DNA from: Motiliproteus sp965230185
GTDB taxonomy: Bacteria; Pseudomonadota; Gammaproteobacteria; Pseudomonadales; Balneatricaceae
NCBI GenBank assembly: GCA_965230185.1
Contig: OZ245995.1
Span: 2,790,001 to 2,854,000, forward strand
Length of the DNA: 64,000 bases
Direction of reading: 5' to 3'
Position numbers and translations under genes: made by a program. This document shows, in pieces, positions 8,238 through 16,528 of the stretch. The first letter of the stretch is position 1; the number at the start of each line of letters is the position of its first letter. The notes under the pieces were generated by a model. That model ran no database searches. It saw only the letters and a list, made by a program, of their open reading frames with translations, and was not told the origin of the DNA.

Positions 8238-9149
8238 GTGACCAGTGGATCAGTGCCCGGTCGGTATAAGCACCCCGCTGTGCGGGATCTGGCCTGGGCG
8301 CTGCTCAGCCCGCAGCTGGCTCGTCTGACCGGCGACTGTGACCGGGAGATCTGGGACCCGGTAACCGTCACTGAAATATTGAATGCAACGGAACGGAACC
8401 CGGATCAGCTTCTCGGGCTGCTGCAGTCCGCCCCCCCTTCGCGGCTGGGAGCCTACTTTGAACTGCTGATAACGTACTACCTCCGCCGGTGTCCACGGGT
8501 GGAGGAAATCTGCAGCAACCTCAGGGTTCAGAGTGGCAACCGCACGCTCGGCGAATTTGACTGCCTCTACCGCCCGCAGGGGGCAGCCGGATTTACCCAT
8601 CTGGAAATCGCCGTCAAATTCTATCTGTGCCTGGAGGACAGCCGTCGCCCCGATCACTGGATGGGCCTGAATCCGACCGATCTGCTGTCCAGAAAGCTGT
8701 CGCGGATGCGTAATCATCAACTGAAACTCGCCGACCTGCCAGAGGCCAGAGCACTGCTTGCCGAAAAGCAGATGCCTGTGGAACAGAAACTGTCACTGAT
8801 TCGGGGACGATTGTTCTATCCGGCAGAAAGCTTCCGGCGGCATCAGGGCGAACACCCCGACGAGGTGGAGGCCGGCCATCTCAGAGGCTGGTGGCTGAGA
8901 GCGGACGAATTTCCGCAACAGATGGATTTCAGCAGCCGCTTCCGGGTGCTGTCGCGACTGCATTGGCTGGCCGACAGCGTCGTTGCAGCAGGCGAGATCG
9001 CCGCCCCTCCACTGTTAACTGCCAATCAGGCCGGCGACCTGGTATCCGATCGACCGCTGATGGTCGCAAGAATGGTGCAGGATCCGCATGGCTGGCAGGA
9101 GCAGGACCGGGGGGTTCTGCTCCCCCGCCACTGGCCCGATCTGGATTAG
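8238..9149 (+). CDS. DUF1853 family protein
   Basis: A 303-residue soluble protein that I place in DUF1853 from the stretch TLGEFDCLYR followed by FTHLEIAVKFYLC and later MVARMV near the end. That arrangement (acidic residue, E, then K on neighbouring strands: GEFD ... LEIAVKF) resembles a PD-(D/E)XK nuclease core, which I infer only from the motif. No signal peptide or membrane segment. It starts with GTG 3 bases after the two-receiver gene, so the two are translated together. Function is not known for the family. Confidence 0.75.
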   Translation: MTSGSVPGRYKHPAVRDLAWALLSPQLARLTGDCDREIWDPVTVTEILNATERNPDQLLGLLQSAPPSRLGAYFELLITYYLRRCPRVEEICSNLRVQSGNRTLGEFDCLYRPQGAAGFTHLEIAVKFYLCLEDSRRPDHWMGLNPTDLLSRKLSRMRNHQLKLADLPEARALLAEKQMPVEQKLSLIRGRLFYPAESFRRHQGEHPDEVEAGHLRGWWLRADEFPQQMDFSSRFRVLSRLHWLADSVVAAGEIAAPPLLTANQAGDLVSDRPLMVARMVQDPHGWQEQDRGVLLPRHWPDLD

Positions 9150-9209
9150 CCGGAGCGGAACCGACCGATCTGATCGGCCCCCGTCAGCCAGCCCTCTGCG
9201 GGGATGGGA

Positions 9210-10091
9210 TCAGCTGTTTTTGTGCTCGAACCGTTTCAACAGGCTGGAGGTGTCCCAGCGACCACCTCCCAGCTCCTGCACTTCTGCATAGAACTGATCC
9301 ACCAGTGCCGTCACGGGAAGCTGGGCACCATTGCTGCGCGCCTCCTCAAGAACAATACCGAGATCCTTGCGCATCCAGTCAACGGCAAAACCGTAATCAA
9401 ACTTATCGTCGACCATGGTTTCATAGCGGTTTTCCATCTGCCAGGACTGTGCTGCTCCTTTGGAAATCACTTCAACCACCGCTTTCGGATCGAGACCCGA
9501 ACGCATCGCGAAATGAATACCTTCAGCCAGTCCCTGCACCAGGCCGGCGATACAGATCTGGTTGACCATCTTAGTCAACTGGCCGGCGCCGGACTCACCC
9601 ATCAGCCGGACCGAACGGGAGAACGCCTGAATCGCTGGTTCTGCCTGATCATAGACCGCCTGCTCGCCACCCACCATGACCGTCAGTACACCGTTTTCGG
9701 CACCGGCCTGGCCGCCGGATACCGGAGCGTCCAGGAAGTTCAGGCCACGTTGCCGAGCCTCAGCTGCGAGCTCTCTGGCAACCTGAGCGGAAGCGGTGGT
9801 GTGATCGACAAAGATGGCGCCCGGCTTCATACCGGAGAACGCCCCCTCGTCACCGAGGGTAACGCTGCGCAGGTCCTGATCGTTGCCGACACAGGCGAAC
9901 ACCAGCCCGGCATCAGCGGCCGCCTCAGCGGGAGTTTCCGCAGAACAACCGCCATGGCTGGCAACCCACTGCTCCGCCTTGCTGCGGGTACGGTTGTAAA
10001 CGCAGACCTCGTAGCCCGCTTTCTGAAGATGGCCGGCCATGGGAAATCCCATGACGCCGAGACCGATAAAAGCAACTTTGTTCCGGCTCAT
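9210..10091 (-). CDS. NAD(P)-dependent beta-hydroxyacid dehydrogenase
   Basis: A 293-residue member of the 3-hydroxyisobutyrate / tartronate semialdehyde / glyoxylate-succinic semialdehyde reductase family. The dinucleotide site is FIGLGVMGFPMAGHL (about 8-22), the substrate loop DAPVSGG (about 120-126), and the catalytic lysine lies in GQLTKMVNQ (about 168-176). The first arginine after the fold (NRTRSK) favours NADPH. Exact substrate cannot be read from sequence. It lies 24 bases downstream of the serine-glyoxylate aminotransferase-like gene, so reduction of glyoxylate or tartronate semialdehyde is the best guess. A paralogue is at 15576-16526. Confidence 0.85.
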   Translation of the reverse strand: MSRNKVAFIGLGVMGFPMAGHLQKAGYEVCVYNRTRSKAEQWVASHGGCSAETPAEAAADAGLVFACVGNDQDLRSVTLGDEGAFSGMKPGAIFVDHTTASAQVARELAAEARQRGLNFLDAPVSGGQAGAENGVLTVMVGGEQAVYDQAEPAIQAFSRSVRLMGESGAGQLTKMVNQICIAGLVQGLAEGIHFAMRSGLDPKAVVEVISKGAAQSWQMENRYETMVDDKFDYGFAVDWMRKDLGIVLEEARSNGAQLPVTALVDQFYAEVQELGGGRWDTSSLLKRFEHKNS

Positions 10092-10115
10092 TACTGTTTC
10101 CTCAGTGTGTAACTG

Positions 10116-11291
10116 TTAATCCAGCTGAGCGGTGGCTGCGATCACGGCCGCTCCCCGCTCCAGGGCTACGCCTTCGCTCACCAGAACGTTCTCCAGGGCG
10201 TTCAGGCAGAGCAACACGTTGCGGCTGTTGCAACCGTGGCCCATCAGGCCGATGCGCCACACCTTTCCGGCCAGAGCACCGAGGCCGGCACCGATTTCAA
10301 GACTGTAGGTATTCAGCAGCCTGGCACGAACCCGGGCTTCGTCCACCCCTTCCGGAATGATCACGGTATTGAGTTGCGGCAGACGCCACTCCTCATCTAC
10401 CAGCATGCTCAGTCCCATCGCTTCGAGGCCGGCCCTGAGCGCCTCGTGATTGCGACGATGGCGATCCCAGGTGTTCTCAAGCCCTTCTTCTTCCAGCATC
10501 ACCAGCGCCTCATGAAGTGCGTACAGGGAGTTCACCGGTGCAGTATGATGATAGGTGCGTTTAGCACCCTCTCCCCAGTATCCCATCACCAGCTTCTTAT
10601 CGAGAAACCAGCTTGGAACCGAAGACTGTCGATTCTGCACGGTCTCAACGGCTCGCTGGCTGAAGCTGACCGGTGAAATTCCGGGAGGACAGGACAGGCA
10701 TTTCTGAGTGCCGGAATAGACGGCATCAACGCCCCAGCCGTCGAGATCAACATCGATGCCACCGAGACTGGTCACTGCATCCATGATTACCAGCGCTTCG
10801 TGTTCACGGGCGATGGCGCAGAGAGATTCGGCATCGGACCTCACTCCGGTGGAGGTTTCGGCATGAACAAATGCCAGCGCCTTCACCCCGTCATGGGCCG
10901 CAAATGCCGCGCGAACCTTCTCGGGACTGACCGGCTTACCCCACTCATCCTCAACAAGAATCACTTCGCCACCGAAGCGCTGAACATTCTCCGCCATCCG
11001 GCCGCCAAAAACGCCGTTCTGGCAGACGATGATGCGGTCGCCGGGCTCCACCAGATTGACGAAACAGGCCTCCATGCCCGCCGATCCGGGGGCAGATACC
11101 GGCAAGGTCAGCGCATTTTCGGTCCTGAACGCGTACTGAAGCATGGTTTTGACCTCATCCATCATGCGGACGAACGCCGGATCCAGATGACCGATAGTGG
11201 GGCGGGCCTGAGCCGCCAGCACCCGTGGGCTGACGTCCGAAGGACCCGGTCCCATCAGTGTCCGCTCAGGCGGATAGAAAGACTGTGTCAT
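10116..11291 (-). CDS. Class V aminotransferase, serine/alanine-glyoxylate type
   Basis: A 391-residue PLP enzyme of the serine-glyoxylate / alanine-glyoxylate aminotransferase family, which moves an amino group to glyoxylate giving glycine; with serine the other product is hydroxypyruvate. Family signatures are clear: LMGPGPSDVSPRVL near the start, HAETSTGV, DAVTSLGGIDVDLD, and the PLP lysine in SGTQKCLSCPPG (about 190). I start at the ATG giving MTQSFYPPER because AGGAAC lies 8-9 bases upstream; an earlier in-frame start would add 14 residues. With the downstream reductase it forms a two-gene operon. Whether serine, alanine or another donor is used cannot be decided from sequence. Confidence 0.88.
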   Translation of the reverse strand: MTQSFYPPERTLMGPGPSDVSPRVLAAQARPTIGHLDPAFVRMMDEVKTMLQYAFRTENALTLPVSAPGSAGMEACFVNLVEPGDRIIVCQNGVFGGRMAENVQRFGGEVILVEDEWGKPVSPEKVRAAFAAHDGVKALAFVHAETSTGVRSDAESLCAIAREHEALVIMDAVTSLGGIDVDLDGWGVDAVYSGTQKCLSCPPGISPVSFSQRAVETVQNRQSSVPSWFLDKKLVMGYWGEGAKRTYHHTAPVNSLYALHEALVMLEEEGLENTWDRHRRNHEALRAGLEAMGLSMLVDEEWRLPQLNTVIIPEGVDEARVRARLLNTYSLEIGAGLGALAGKVWRIGLMGHGCNSRNVLLCLNALENVLVSEGVALERGAAVIAATAQLD

Positions 11292-11377
11292 GAAGGCAGT
11301 TCCTTTATTCAGAGACGGTGTGATGACGGGCAAACGCAGGATATCGGCCGCCCGTCAGCCATATTCGTTATGTTGAA

Positions 11378-12154
11378 TCAATCCAGGCTGTTTTTCAGTT
11401 CACCCAGTTCACGGACCATTTCGATTACCATATGCGCGGAATGGATGCCGGCCTGCTCGAGAAACTCCTTGAAAGAGACCGAGGACTCCTTGCCGGCGAT
11501 ATCCGACAAGGCCCGGAAAATGATGAACGGCACACCGAACCGGAAGCAGGTCTGAGCGATCGCCCCACCTTCCATCTCCGCAGCCAGCATCTCCGGGAAC
11601 TTGCCCCGGGCTTCTGCTACCTTAGCAGGATCGTTCATAAAGGCATCGCCGGTCGCAATCAGCCCCATCACCGTTTTAACGTTCTGTACCCGGTGAATGC
11701 TGTGCTCCGCGATCTCGACCAGCTTCGGATCCGGTTTAAAAGTGGCCGGCATCTGCGGCACCTGACCGTGTTCGTAGCCAAAGACGGTGAGGTCGAAGTC
11801 ATGCTGAGTGACTTCCGAAGAGATTACGACGTCCCCGATATCCAGATCACTGGCGAAACCGCCGGCGGAACCGGTATTGATAATGCAGTCAGGGCTGAAC
11901 CGTTCCAGCAGAATCGTGGTGCCGATAGCCGCATTGACCTTACCGATCCCGGATTTGAGCAGCACGACCCGCTGCCCCTGCAGCTCGCCGCTGTGAAACT
12001 CATAGCCTGCCAGGCACATGTCTTCCCGGTTATCGAGCTGATCCCGGAGATAGGTGACTTCTTCCTCCATTGCGCCTATTACGCCAATGACCGGTCCCTG
12101 AGGGCTCTGCTTCAGCCGCTCTTCGATACTCAGTGTAGTGGTTGGGTTGCTCAT
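11378..12154 (-). CDS. mtnN: MTA/SAH nucleosidase
   Basis: This 258-residue enzyme cleaves 5'-methylthioadenosine and S-adenosylhomocysteine, feeding methionine salvage, and in some species the AI-2 pathway. Key residues are in place: GAMEEEV (catalytic glutamate), NTGSAGG, TGDAFM, AAEMEGGAIAQ (ribose-binding glutamate) and RALSDIAG (catalytic aspartate). It is about 25 residues longer than the E. coli enzyme because of an N-terminal extension (through SPQGP); a later start is conceivable but has no better ribosome site. It lies on the minus strand downstream of truC. Confidence 0.93.
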   Translation of the reverse strand: MSNPTTTLSIEERLKQSPQGPVIGVIGAMEEEVTYLRDQLDNREDMCLAGYEFHSGELQGQRVVLLKSGIGKVNAAIGTTILLERFSPDCIINTGSAGGFASDLDIGDVVISSEVTQHDFDLTVFGYEHGQVPQMPATFKPDPKLVEIAEHSIHRVQNVKTVMGLIATGDAFMNDPAKVAEARGKFPEMLAAEMEGGAIAQTCFRFGVPFIIFRALSDIAGKESSVSFKEFLEQAGIHSAHMVIEMVRELGELKNSLD

Positions 12155-12253
12155 CTGGTTTTCCGTTATGATAGAAGCTTAAAACGCTTAAAATACTGAT
12201 GAAAGCTGCGGTGGGAGTGCAGGAAAAACAATCTCCCACCGGTGCCGTGAAAC

Positions 12254-12979
12254 TTATGGCAGAGGCCAGCTGAAGGCTCTGAACAGTGGCGCGACCTCCT
12301 CCGGAGTCGGGACTGCCAGGCGGATCTGCTGGCCGCCGAACGGGTGGCTGAACTCCAGGCCCGAAGCCCACAGCAACAGCCGATGGCTCTGATAGCGCTC
12401 ACGAAACAAGCGATTATGACGCCCCTCGCCGTAGCGAGTGTCACCGATTATCGGGTGGGCGATGTGATCCAGGTGGCGACGAATCTGGTGCTTTCGCCCG
12501 GTTTCGGGGCTGACCTGCACCAGTGAGTAGCGGGAAGTGCTGTGGCGTCCGCTGGCGACTGGCAGCTCAACGGTAGCCAGCCGTCGGAACCGGGAGACTG
12601 CCGGCTGCGGCGGCCGGACATCTGATGCCCTGCGTTTCTCTTCTTTCTCCCGTTTATCGCTGAGCGCGTAGTCTATGGTGCCGGACTCCGGTGCATAGCC
12701 CCGTACAACAGCCCGATACTCCTTGCTGACCTTACGGTCTCTGAAGGCGGCCTGCAGACGGCCGGCCGCTTCCGAATGCAATCCGAACAGAAGGATGCCG
12801 GAGGTGGGTTTATCGAGACGATGAACCGGGTAAACCCTGCGACCGATCTGATCTCTCAGCACCTGCAGCGCAAAGCGGGTCTCCCGGCGGTCGATCTCAC
12901 TGCGGTGTACCAGCAGACCGCTGGGTTTATCGATAGCAATAAGGTCATCATCCTGATAAAGAATAGTCAGCTCATTCAT
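12254..12979 (-). CDS. truC: tRNA pseudouridine synthase C
   Basis: A 241-residue RluA-family pseudouridine synthase. The catalytic motif is YPVHRLDKPTSGILLFG (aspartate in HRLD), with RKHQIRRHLDHIAHPIIGD further on. Length and the start MNELTILYQDDDLIAIDKP match TruC, which modifies U65 of tRNA-Ile and tRNA-Asp. The longer open frame upstream reads as translated promoter region, so I start at the ATG at 12979 although it lacks a good ribosome site. Related enzymes RluA/RluC differ in length and N-terminal domain. Confidence 0.87.
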   Translation of the reverse strand: MNELTILYQDDDLIAIDKPSGLLVHRSEIDRRETRFALQVLRDQIGRRVYPVHRLDKPTSGILLFGLHSEAAGRLQAAFRDRKVSKEYRAVVRGYAPESGTIDYALSDKREKEEKRRASDVRPPQPAVSRFRRLATVELPVASGRHSTSRYSLVQVSPETGRKHQIRRHLDHIAHPIIGDTRYGEGRHNRLFRERYQSHRLLLWASGLEFSHPFGGQQIRLAVPTPEEVAPLFRAFSWPLP

Positions 12980-13275
12980 TCGGTGAGAAAAACCTGCCAG
13001 CCCTGAGAATATCGATAAAGAAGGACGGGATATGGTAAGCCAGAAGGATAACAAGTCAACAGCACCGGTGGTTACGGGGCCGGACTGAACGCCTGAAAGT
13101 GAAAACGCCCCGTGAAATGTGGCGCCCCGGACACCCGATAAGAAAATCCAACCCAATCGGGGCTGGAACAGCGGCCTGAAGACTGCTATAAAAAGCAACT
13201 ATTCCATGCTTTCGGGGTCTATTAAATCCGTAACGCCGAATGTGGTTACTCCATTGTTCAACAACAGGATGAATT
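12980..13275. other. Divergent intergenic region truC / yccA
   Basis: No gene that I can support. TATAAA at 13190-13195 is preceded 17 bases earlier by TGGAAC, a possible promoter for the Bax-inhibitor-like gene. Nothing else stands out. Confidence 0.4.
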
Positions 13276-13956
13276 ATGAATACCAATAACGTCGCCGCTA
13301 CTGCCCAAAGCAGTGCGCTGATCCGCACTAACAAGCTGATACGCAACACTTATATGTTGCTGGCTATGACGCTGGTTTTCAGCACCCTGACTGCCGCCGT
13401 GTCCATGGCGGTTAACCCGCCATTTTTCGTCTACCTGGGCAGCGTGATCGCCAGCTTTGTGCTGATCTTCGTACTTAACCGGATGCAGAACAGTGTCTGG
13501 GCACTGCCGATGACGTTTCTGTTTACCGGACTGATGGGATTCGGACTGGGTCCGATTCTTAACCACTACCTGGCCATGCCGAATGGCGGCGAGGTTATCA
13601 TGACCGCCATGGGTATGACCGCCCTCACCTTCCTCGGCCTCAGTGCTTACGTGCTGACCAGCCGTAAAGACTTCAGCTTTATGGGTGGTTTCCTGGCAGC
13701 CGGTATGATTGTGGTGTTACTCGCTATCGTTGCCAGCTTTGTGCTGCCGCTGTTTGATGTGCATATCTCCGGGCTCCAGACCGCCATTTCCTCTGTTGTG
13801 GTACTGCTGATGGCCGGTATGATCCTCTACGATACCAGCAACATCGTAAACGGTACCTACACCAACTACGTGATGGCTACCGTCAGCCTGTATCTGAGCA
13901 TCTATAACCTGTTTGTCCATCTGCTGCACCTGGTCGGCGTACTCAGCGACGACTGA
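13276..13956 (+). CDS. yccA: Bax inhibitor-1/YccA family membrane protein
   Basis: A 226-residue integral membrane protein with about seven hydrophobic segments (YMLLAMTLVFSTL, FLYLGS-type repeats, MIVVLLAIVASFVL, YLSIYNLFVHLLHLVG). The C-terminal YDTSNI... YLSIYNLFVHLLHL stretch is typical of the BI-1/YccA family. E. coli YccA inhibits FtsH-mediated proteolysis of membrane proteins. Ribosome site AGGA lies 5-8 bases before the ATG. It is followed by a terminator and then tusDCB-tusE, the order seen in pseudomonads. Confidence 0.9.
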   Translation: MNTNNVAATAQSSALIRTNKLIRNTYMLLAMTLVFSTLTAAVSMAVNPPFFVYLGSVIASFVLIFVLNRMQNSVWALPMTFLFTGLMGFGLGPILNHYLAMPNGGEVIMTAMGMTALTFLGLSAYVLTSRKDFSFMGGFLAAGMIVVLLAIVASFVLPLFDVHISGLQTAISSVVVLLMAGMILYDTSNIVNGTYTNYVMATVSLYLSIYNLFVHLLHLVGVLSDD

Positions 13957-13975
13957 CAACGAAGCTCCAACAGCA

Positions 13976-14011
13976 AGCCCTCGCAGCCTGAAAGGCCTCG
14001 AGGGCTTTTTT
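13976..14011 (+). terminator. Rho-independent terminator of yccA
   Basis: AGCCCTCG and CGAGGGCT form a stem around a 15-base loop and are followed by a run of T. It separates yccA from the tus operon. Confidence 0.85.
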
Positions 14012-14060
14012 ATTCGGTACCGATTCGTTTCTGAATCAGAACAATTACGGGGTTGCAGCG

Positions 14061-14453
14061 ATGAAACTGTCAATCGTGGTTTACGGTTCGCCATACAGCA
14101 GTCAGGCTTCTGCCACAGCCTGCCGTTACGCACGGGCCGCTATAGAAAAGGGCCATCAGATTTCCAGGGTCTTTTTCTATGGCGAAGGCGTTTACAATGC
14201 TACCCGTCTGGCCGCCCCTCCCCAGGATGAATACGATCTCTGCCAGCAATGGCAGCAGCTGGCTGAAGATCAGAAAATCGATATGGTGGTCTGTATCGCG
14301 GCAGCCCTGAAACGGGGCGTGATTGACAGTCACGAAGCCCGCCGCTTTGAAAAGGATACCGACAACCTGGCCGCCGGTTTTACCCTGTCCGGACTCGGCC
14401 AGCTGGTTGATGCGGCGATTGAATCAGATCGCCTGATAACTTTCGGACACTGA
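14061..14453 (+). CDS. tusD: Sulfur relay protein TusD
   Basis: This 130-residue subunit of the TusBCD complex accepts sulfur from TusA and passes it to TusE for 2-thiolation of the tRNA wobble uridine by MnmA. The active cysteine is C78 in MVVCIAAALKRGV. The N-terminus MKLSIVVYGSPYSSQ is typical of TusD. It opens a tight tusD-tusC-tusB-tusE operon with gaps of 2, 2 and 3 bases. Confidence 0.95.
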   Translation: MKLSIVVYGSPYSSQASATACRYARAAIEKGHQISRVFFYGEGVYNATRLAAPPQDEYDLCQQWQQLAEDQKIDMVVCIAAALKRGVIDSHEARRFEKDTDNLAAGFTLSGLGQLVDAAIESDRLITFGH

Positions 14454-14455
14454 AC

Positions 14456-14824
14456 ATGGTTGATGCGAAAAAGAAACTACTGGTGGTCATGACCAAATCC
14501 CCCTACGGCAACCAGACCGCACGGGAGGCCCTGGATGCGGTGCTGACCGCCGCCGCCTTTGAACAGCCGCTGACACTGCTGTTTCTCGGCGACGGGGTGT
14601 TTCAGCTGCTCAGCGGTCAGGACACCACCGCGGTTCAGCTGAAGAATCTGGCGACTACCCTGCCGGTACTGCCGATGTATGATGTCGAGAATATCTGCGT
14701 CGATGCCGATTCACTCCGGCAGCGGGGAATCGATAATGACGAACTGAACCTGCCAGCCACTCCCGTGGACAACGCCGCCGTCAGAGCGCTGTTTAAAAGC
14801 CACGACCAGATTCTGAGCTTCTGA
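14456..14824 (+). CDS. tusC: Sulfur relay protein TusC
   Basis: A 122-residue DsrF/TusC-family subunit of the TusBCD hexamer. It has the start KKLLVVMTKSPYGN and the LTLLFLGDGVFQLL strand-loop. TusC has no catalytic cysteine of its own and serves structurally. Normal length, second gene of the operon. Confidence 0.94.
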   Translation: MVDAKKKLLVVMTKSPYGNQTAREALDAVLTAAAFEQPLTLLFLGDGVFQLLSGQDTTAVQLKNLATTLPVLPMYDVENICVDADSLRQRGIDNDELNLPATPVDNAAVRALFKSHDQILSF

Positions 14825-14826
14825 TT

Positions 14827-15123
14827 ATGATTTTGCATACCGTCAACAAATCCCCGCTGAACAGCGCCTGCCTGAGCCATTGTCTGGCAACCGTTGACAG
14901 TGGCGATGCCATTCTGCTGATAGAAGACGGCGTCTACGCTGCAGACCGTCATCAGCAGCAACTGTTCGAGACACTGCCGCCAGCGGTGGAGCTTTTTGCG
15001 CTTGAAGCCGATGTGGCGGCACGAGGCCTTACAGGCCGGCTGGCAGAATCCGTCAGGCTGATCGATGACGGTGGCTTTGTCGATCTCAGCATTCGCTACG
15101 AGAAGATGCAGAGCTGGTACTGA
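14827..15123 (+). CDS. tusB: Sulfur relay protein TusB
   Basis: A 98-residue DsrH/TusB-family protein (MILHTVNKSPLNSACLSHCL, DAILLIEDGVYAA), the third subunit of TusBCD. The family length is about 95 residues. It is third in the operon. Confidence 0.93.
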   Translation: MILHTVNKSPLNSACLSHCLATVDSGDAILLIEDGVYAADRHQQQLFETLPPAVELFALEADVAARGLTGRLAESVRLIDDGGFVDLSIRYEKMQSWY

Positions 15124-15126
15124 GCG

Positions 15127-15462
15127 ATGGATAAAGTAGAGATTGGTGGCCGATCAATCGCAGTCGACAATGAAGGTTATCTCCGTAATCTGGATGACTG
15201 GTCCCGCCCGGTAGCAGAAGATCTGGCCGCTTCAGAAGGCCTGACCCTGACAAATGAACACTGGGAAATCATAGACATATTGCGTAACTTTTACGCCGAG
15301 TATCAGGTATCACCAGCTATGCGCATTCTGGTAAAGCAGATCCGCGAGAGCCTGGGTGCCGATAAAGGCTCCAGTATGTACCTGATGACGCTGTTTCCCG
15401 GCAGCCCTGCTAAACTGGCCAGCAAGATCGCCGGACTGCCCAAGCCAACAAACTGCCTGTAA
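15127..15462 (+). CDS. tusE: Sulfur relay protein TusE (DsrC family)
   Basis: A 111-residue DsrC/TusE protein that takes persulfide from TusD and hands it to MnmA. The penultimate C110 in KPTNCL is the active cysteine. The second cysteine found about ten residues earlier in DsrC of sulfur oxidisers and sulfate reducers is missing, so this is the tRNA-thiolation form. It closes the operon. Confidence 0.94.
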   Translation: MDKVEIGGRSIAVDNEGYLRNLDDWSRPVAEDLAASEGLTLTNEHWEIIDILRNFYAEYQVSPAMRILVKQIRESLGADKGSSMYLMTLFPGSPAKLASKIAGLPKPTNCL

Positions 15463-15575
15463 CAGCCAGATCCTGGACCGTCCCGGAAAATCGAAGCGAA
15501 TTACCCGGATCTTCCGCGAACTTATAACCCTACGACTGACTATCAGAACATTGGCTACCAGAGCAAAAAATAAAA

Positions 15576-16526
15576 ATGACTGACTCACTACATCCTGAAT
15601 CCACCGTCGTCGCTTTTCTTGGCATCGGCCTGATGGGACTACCTATGGCCAACAATCTTCTGACTGCCGGTTATCGGCTGCGTGTCTGGAACCGGACCCG
15701 GGAAAAGGCGGAAGCGCTTTATGGCGAACAACACCTGCAGATTGTCGATTCCGCTGAAGAAGCTCTGAACGGTGCCGATGTGGTAATCACCATGCTGGAA
15801 AACGGAAAGGTGGTAGAGGACGTGCTCTACAGTCGCAACAGCTACCTGTCCAGCCCGGAAAACTGTCTTTTTATCGAAATGAGTTCGATTCCACCAGATA
15901 CCGCCAGAAATCACCATCGAAAACTGGCTGACAGCGGTCGTCGTTATCTGGATGCCCCCGTATCCGGCGGCACCGTAGGCGCCGCCCAGGCCAGCCTCTC
16001 GATCATGGTCGGCGGCGAACAGGACAGCTTTGACCGGGCGCGCTCGCTGTTCGAGACCCTGGGTGATCCCACCTTTATCGGCCCGCCCGGAACCGGCCAG
16101 ATGACCAAACTGGCTAATCAGGCCATTGTCGGAATCACCATTGGTGCGGTCTCCGAAGCGCTGTTACTGGCCAGCGCCGGCGGTGCCGACCCGGCCGCCG
16201 TACGCAAGGCTCTGAGCGGTGGTTTTGCCGGCAGCCGAATTCTGGAGATTCATGGTCAGCGCATGATCGACCGGGATTTTGCGCCCGGAGCCACTTCCAG
16301 GGTTCAGCTGAAGGATCTTCAGACCGTACTGGACGCCGCTGATGATCATCAGATGACCCTGCCGCTGACCCGGCAGGTGTTCGAACAGTATCAGCAACTC
16401 ATCAAAGACGGCGGCGAGGAGTTCGATCACAGCGCCCTGCTGCTGCAGCTGGAGCGCATTAACGCCCCCTGGCAGGTCAGCCCTCCCACCGCTGAAGAAC
16501 CGGATAACGGCACGGAGGCAAGCTGA
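15576..16526 (+). CDS. Tartronate semialdehyde reductase-like dehydrogenase
   Basis: A 316-residue beta-hydroxyacid dehydrogenase, paralogue of the protein at 9210-10091. Motifs: FLGIGLMGLPMANNLLTAG (dinucleotide site), DAPVSGGTVGAAQASL (substrate loop) and GQMTKLANQAIVG (catalytic lysine). The stop is 2 bases before the start of hydroxypyruvate isomerase, so the two genes are an operon. That pairing makes tartronate semialdehyde reductase (giving D-glycerate) the best call; 2-hydroxy-3-oxopropionate reductase is the same activity. It has a C-terminal tail of about 20 residues beyond the usual end. Confidence 0.85.
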   Translation: MTDSLHPESTVVAFLGIGLMGLPMANNLLTAGYRLRVWNRTREKAEALYGEQHLQIVDSAEEALNGADVVITMLENGKVVEDVLYSRNSYLSSPENCLFIEMSSIPPDTARNHHRKLADSGRRYLDAPVSGGTVGAAQASLSIMVGGEQDSFDRARSLFETLGDPTFIGPPGTGQMTKLANQAIVGITIGAVSEALLLASAGGADPAAVRKALSGGFAGSRILEIHGQRMIDRDFAPGATSRVQLKDLQTVLDAADDHQMTLPLTRQVFEQYQQLIKDGGEEFDHSALLLQLERINAPWQVSPPTAEEPDNGTEAS

Positions 16527-16528
16527 AG

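Noticed and set aside
9150..9209. Terminator between the converging DUF1853 and dehydrogenase genes
   Set aside because: Only weak GC-rich pairing and no T-run on either side.
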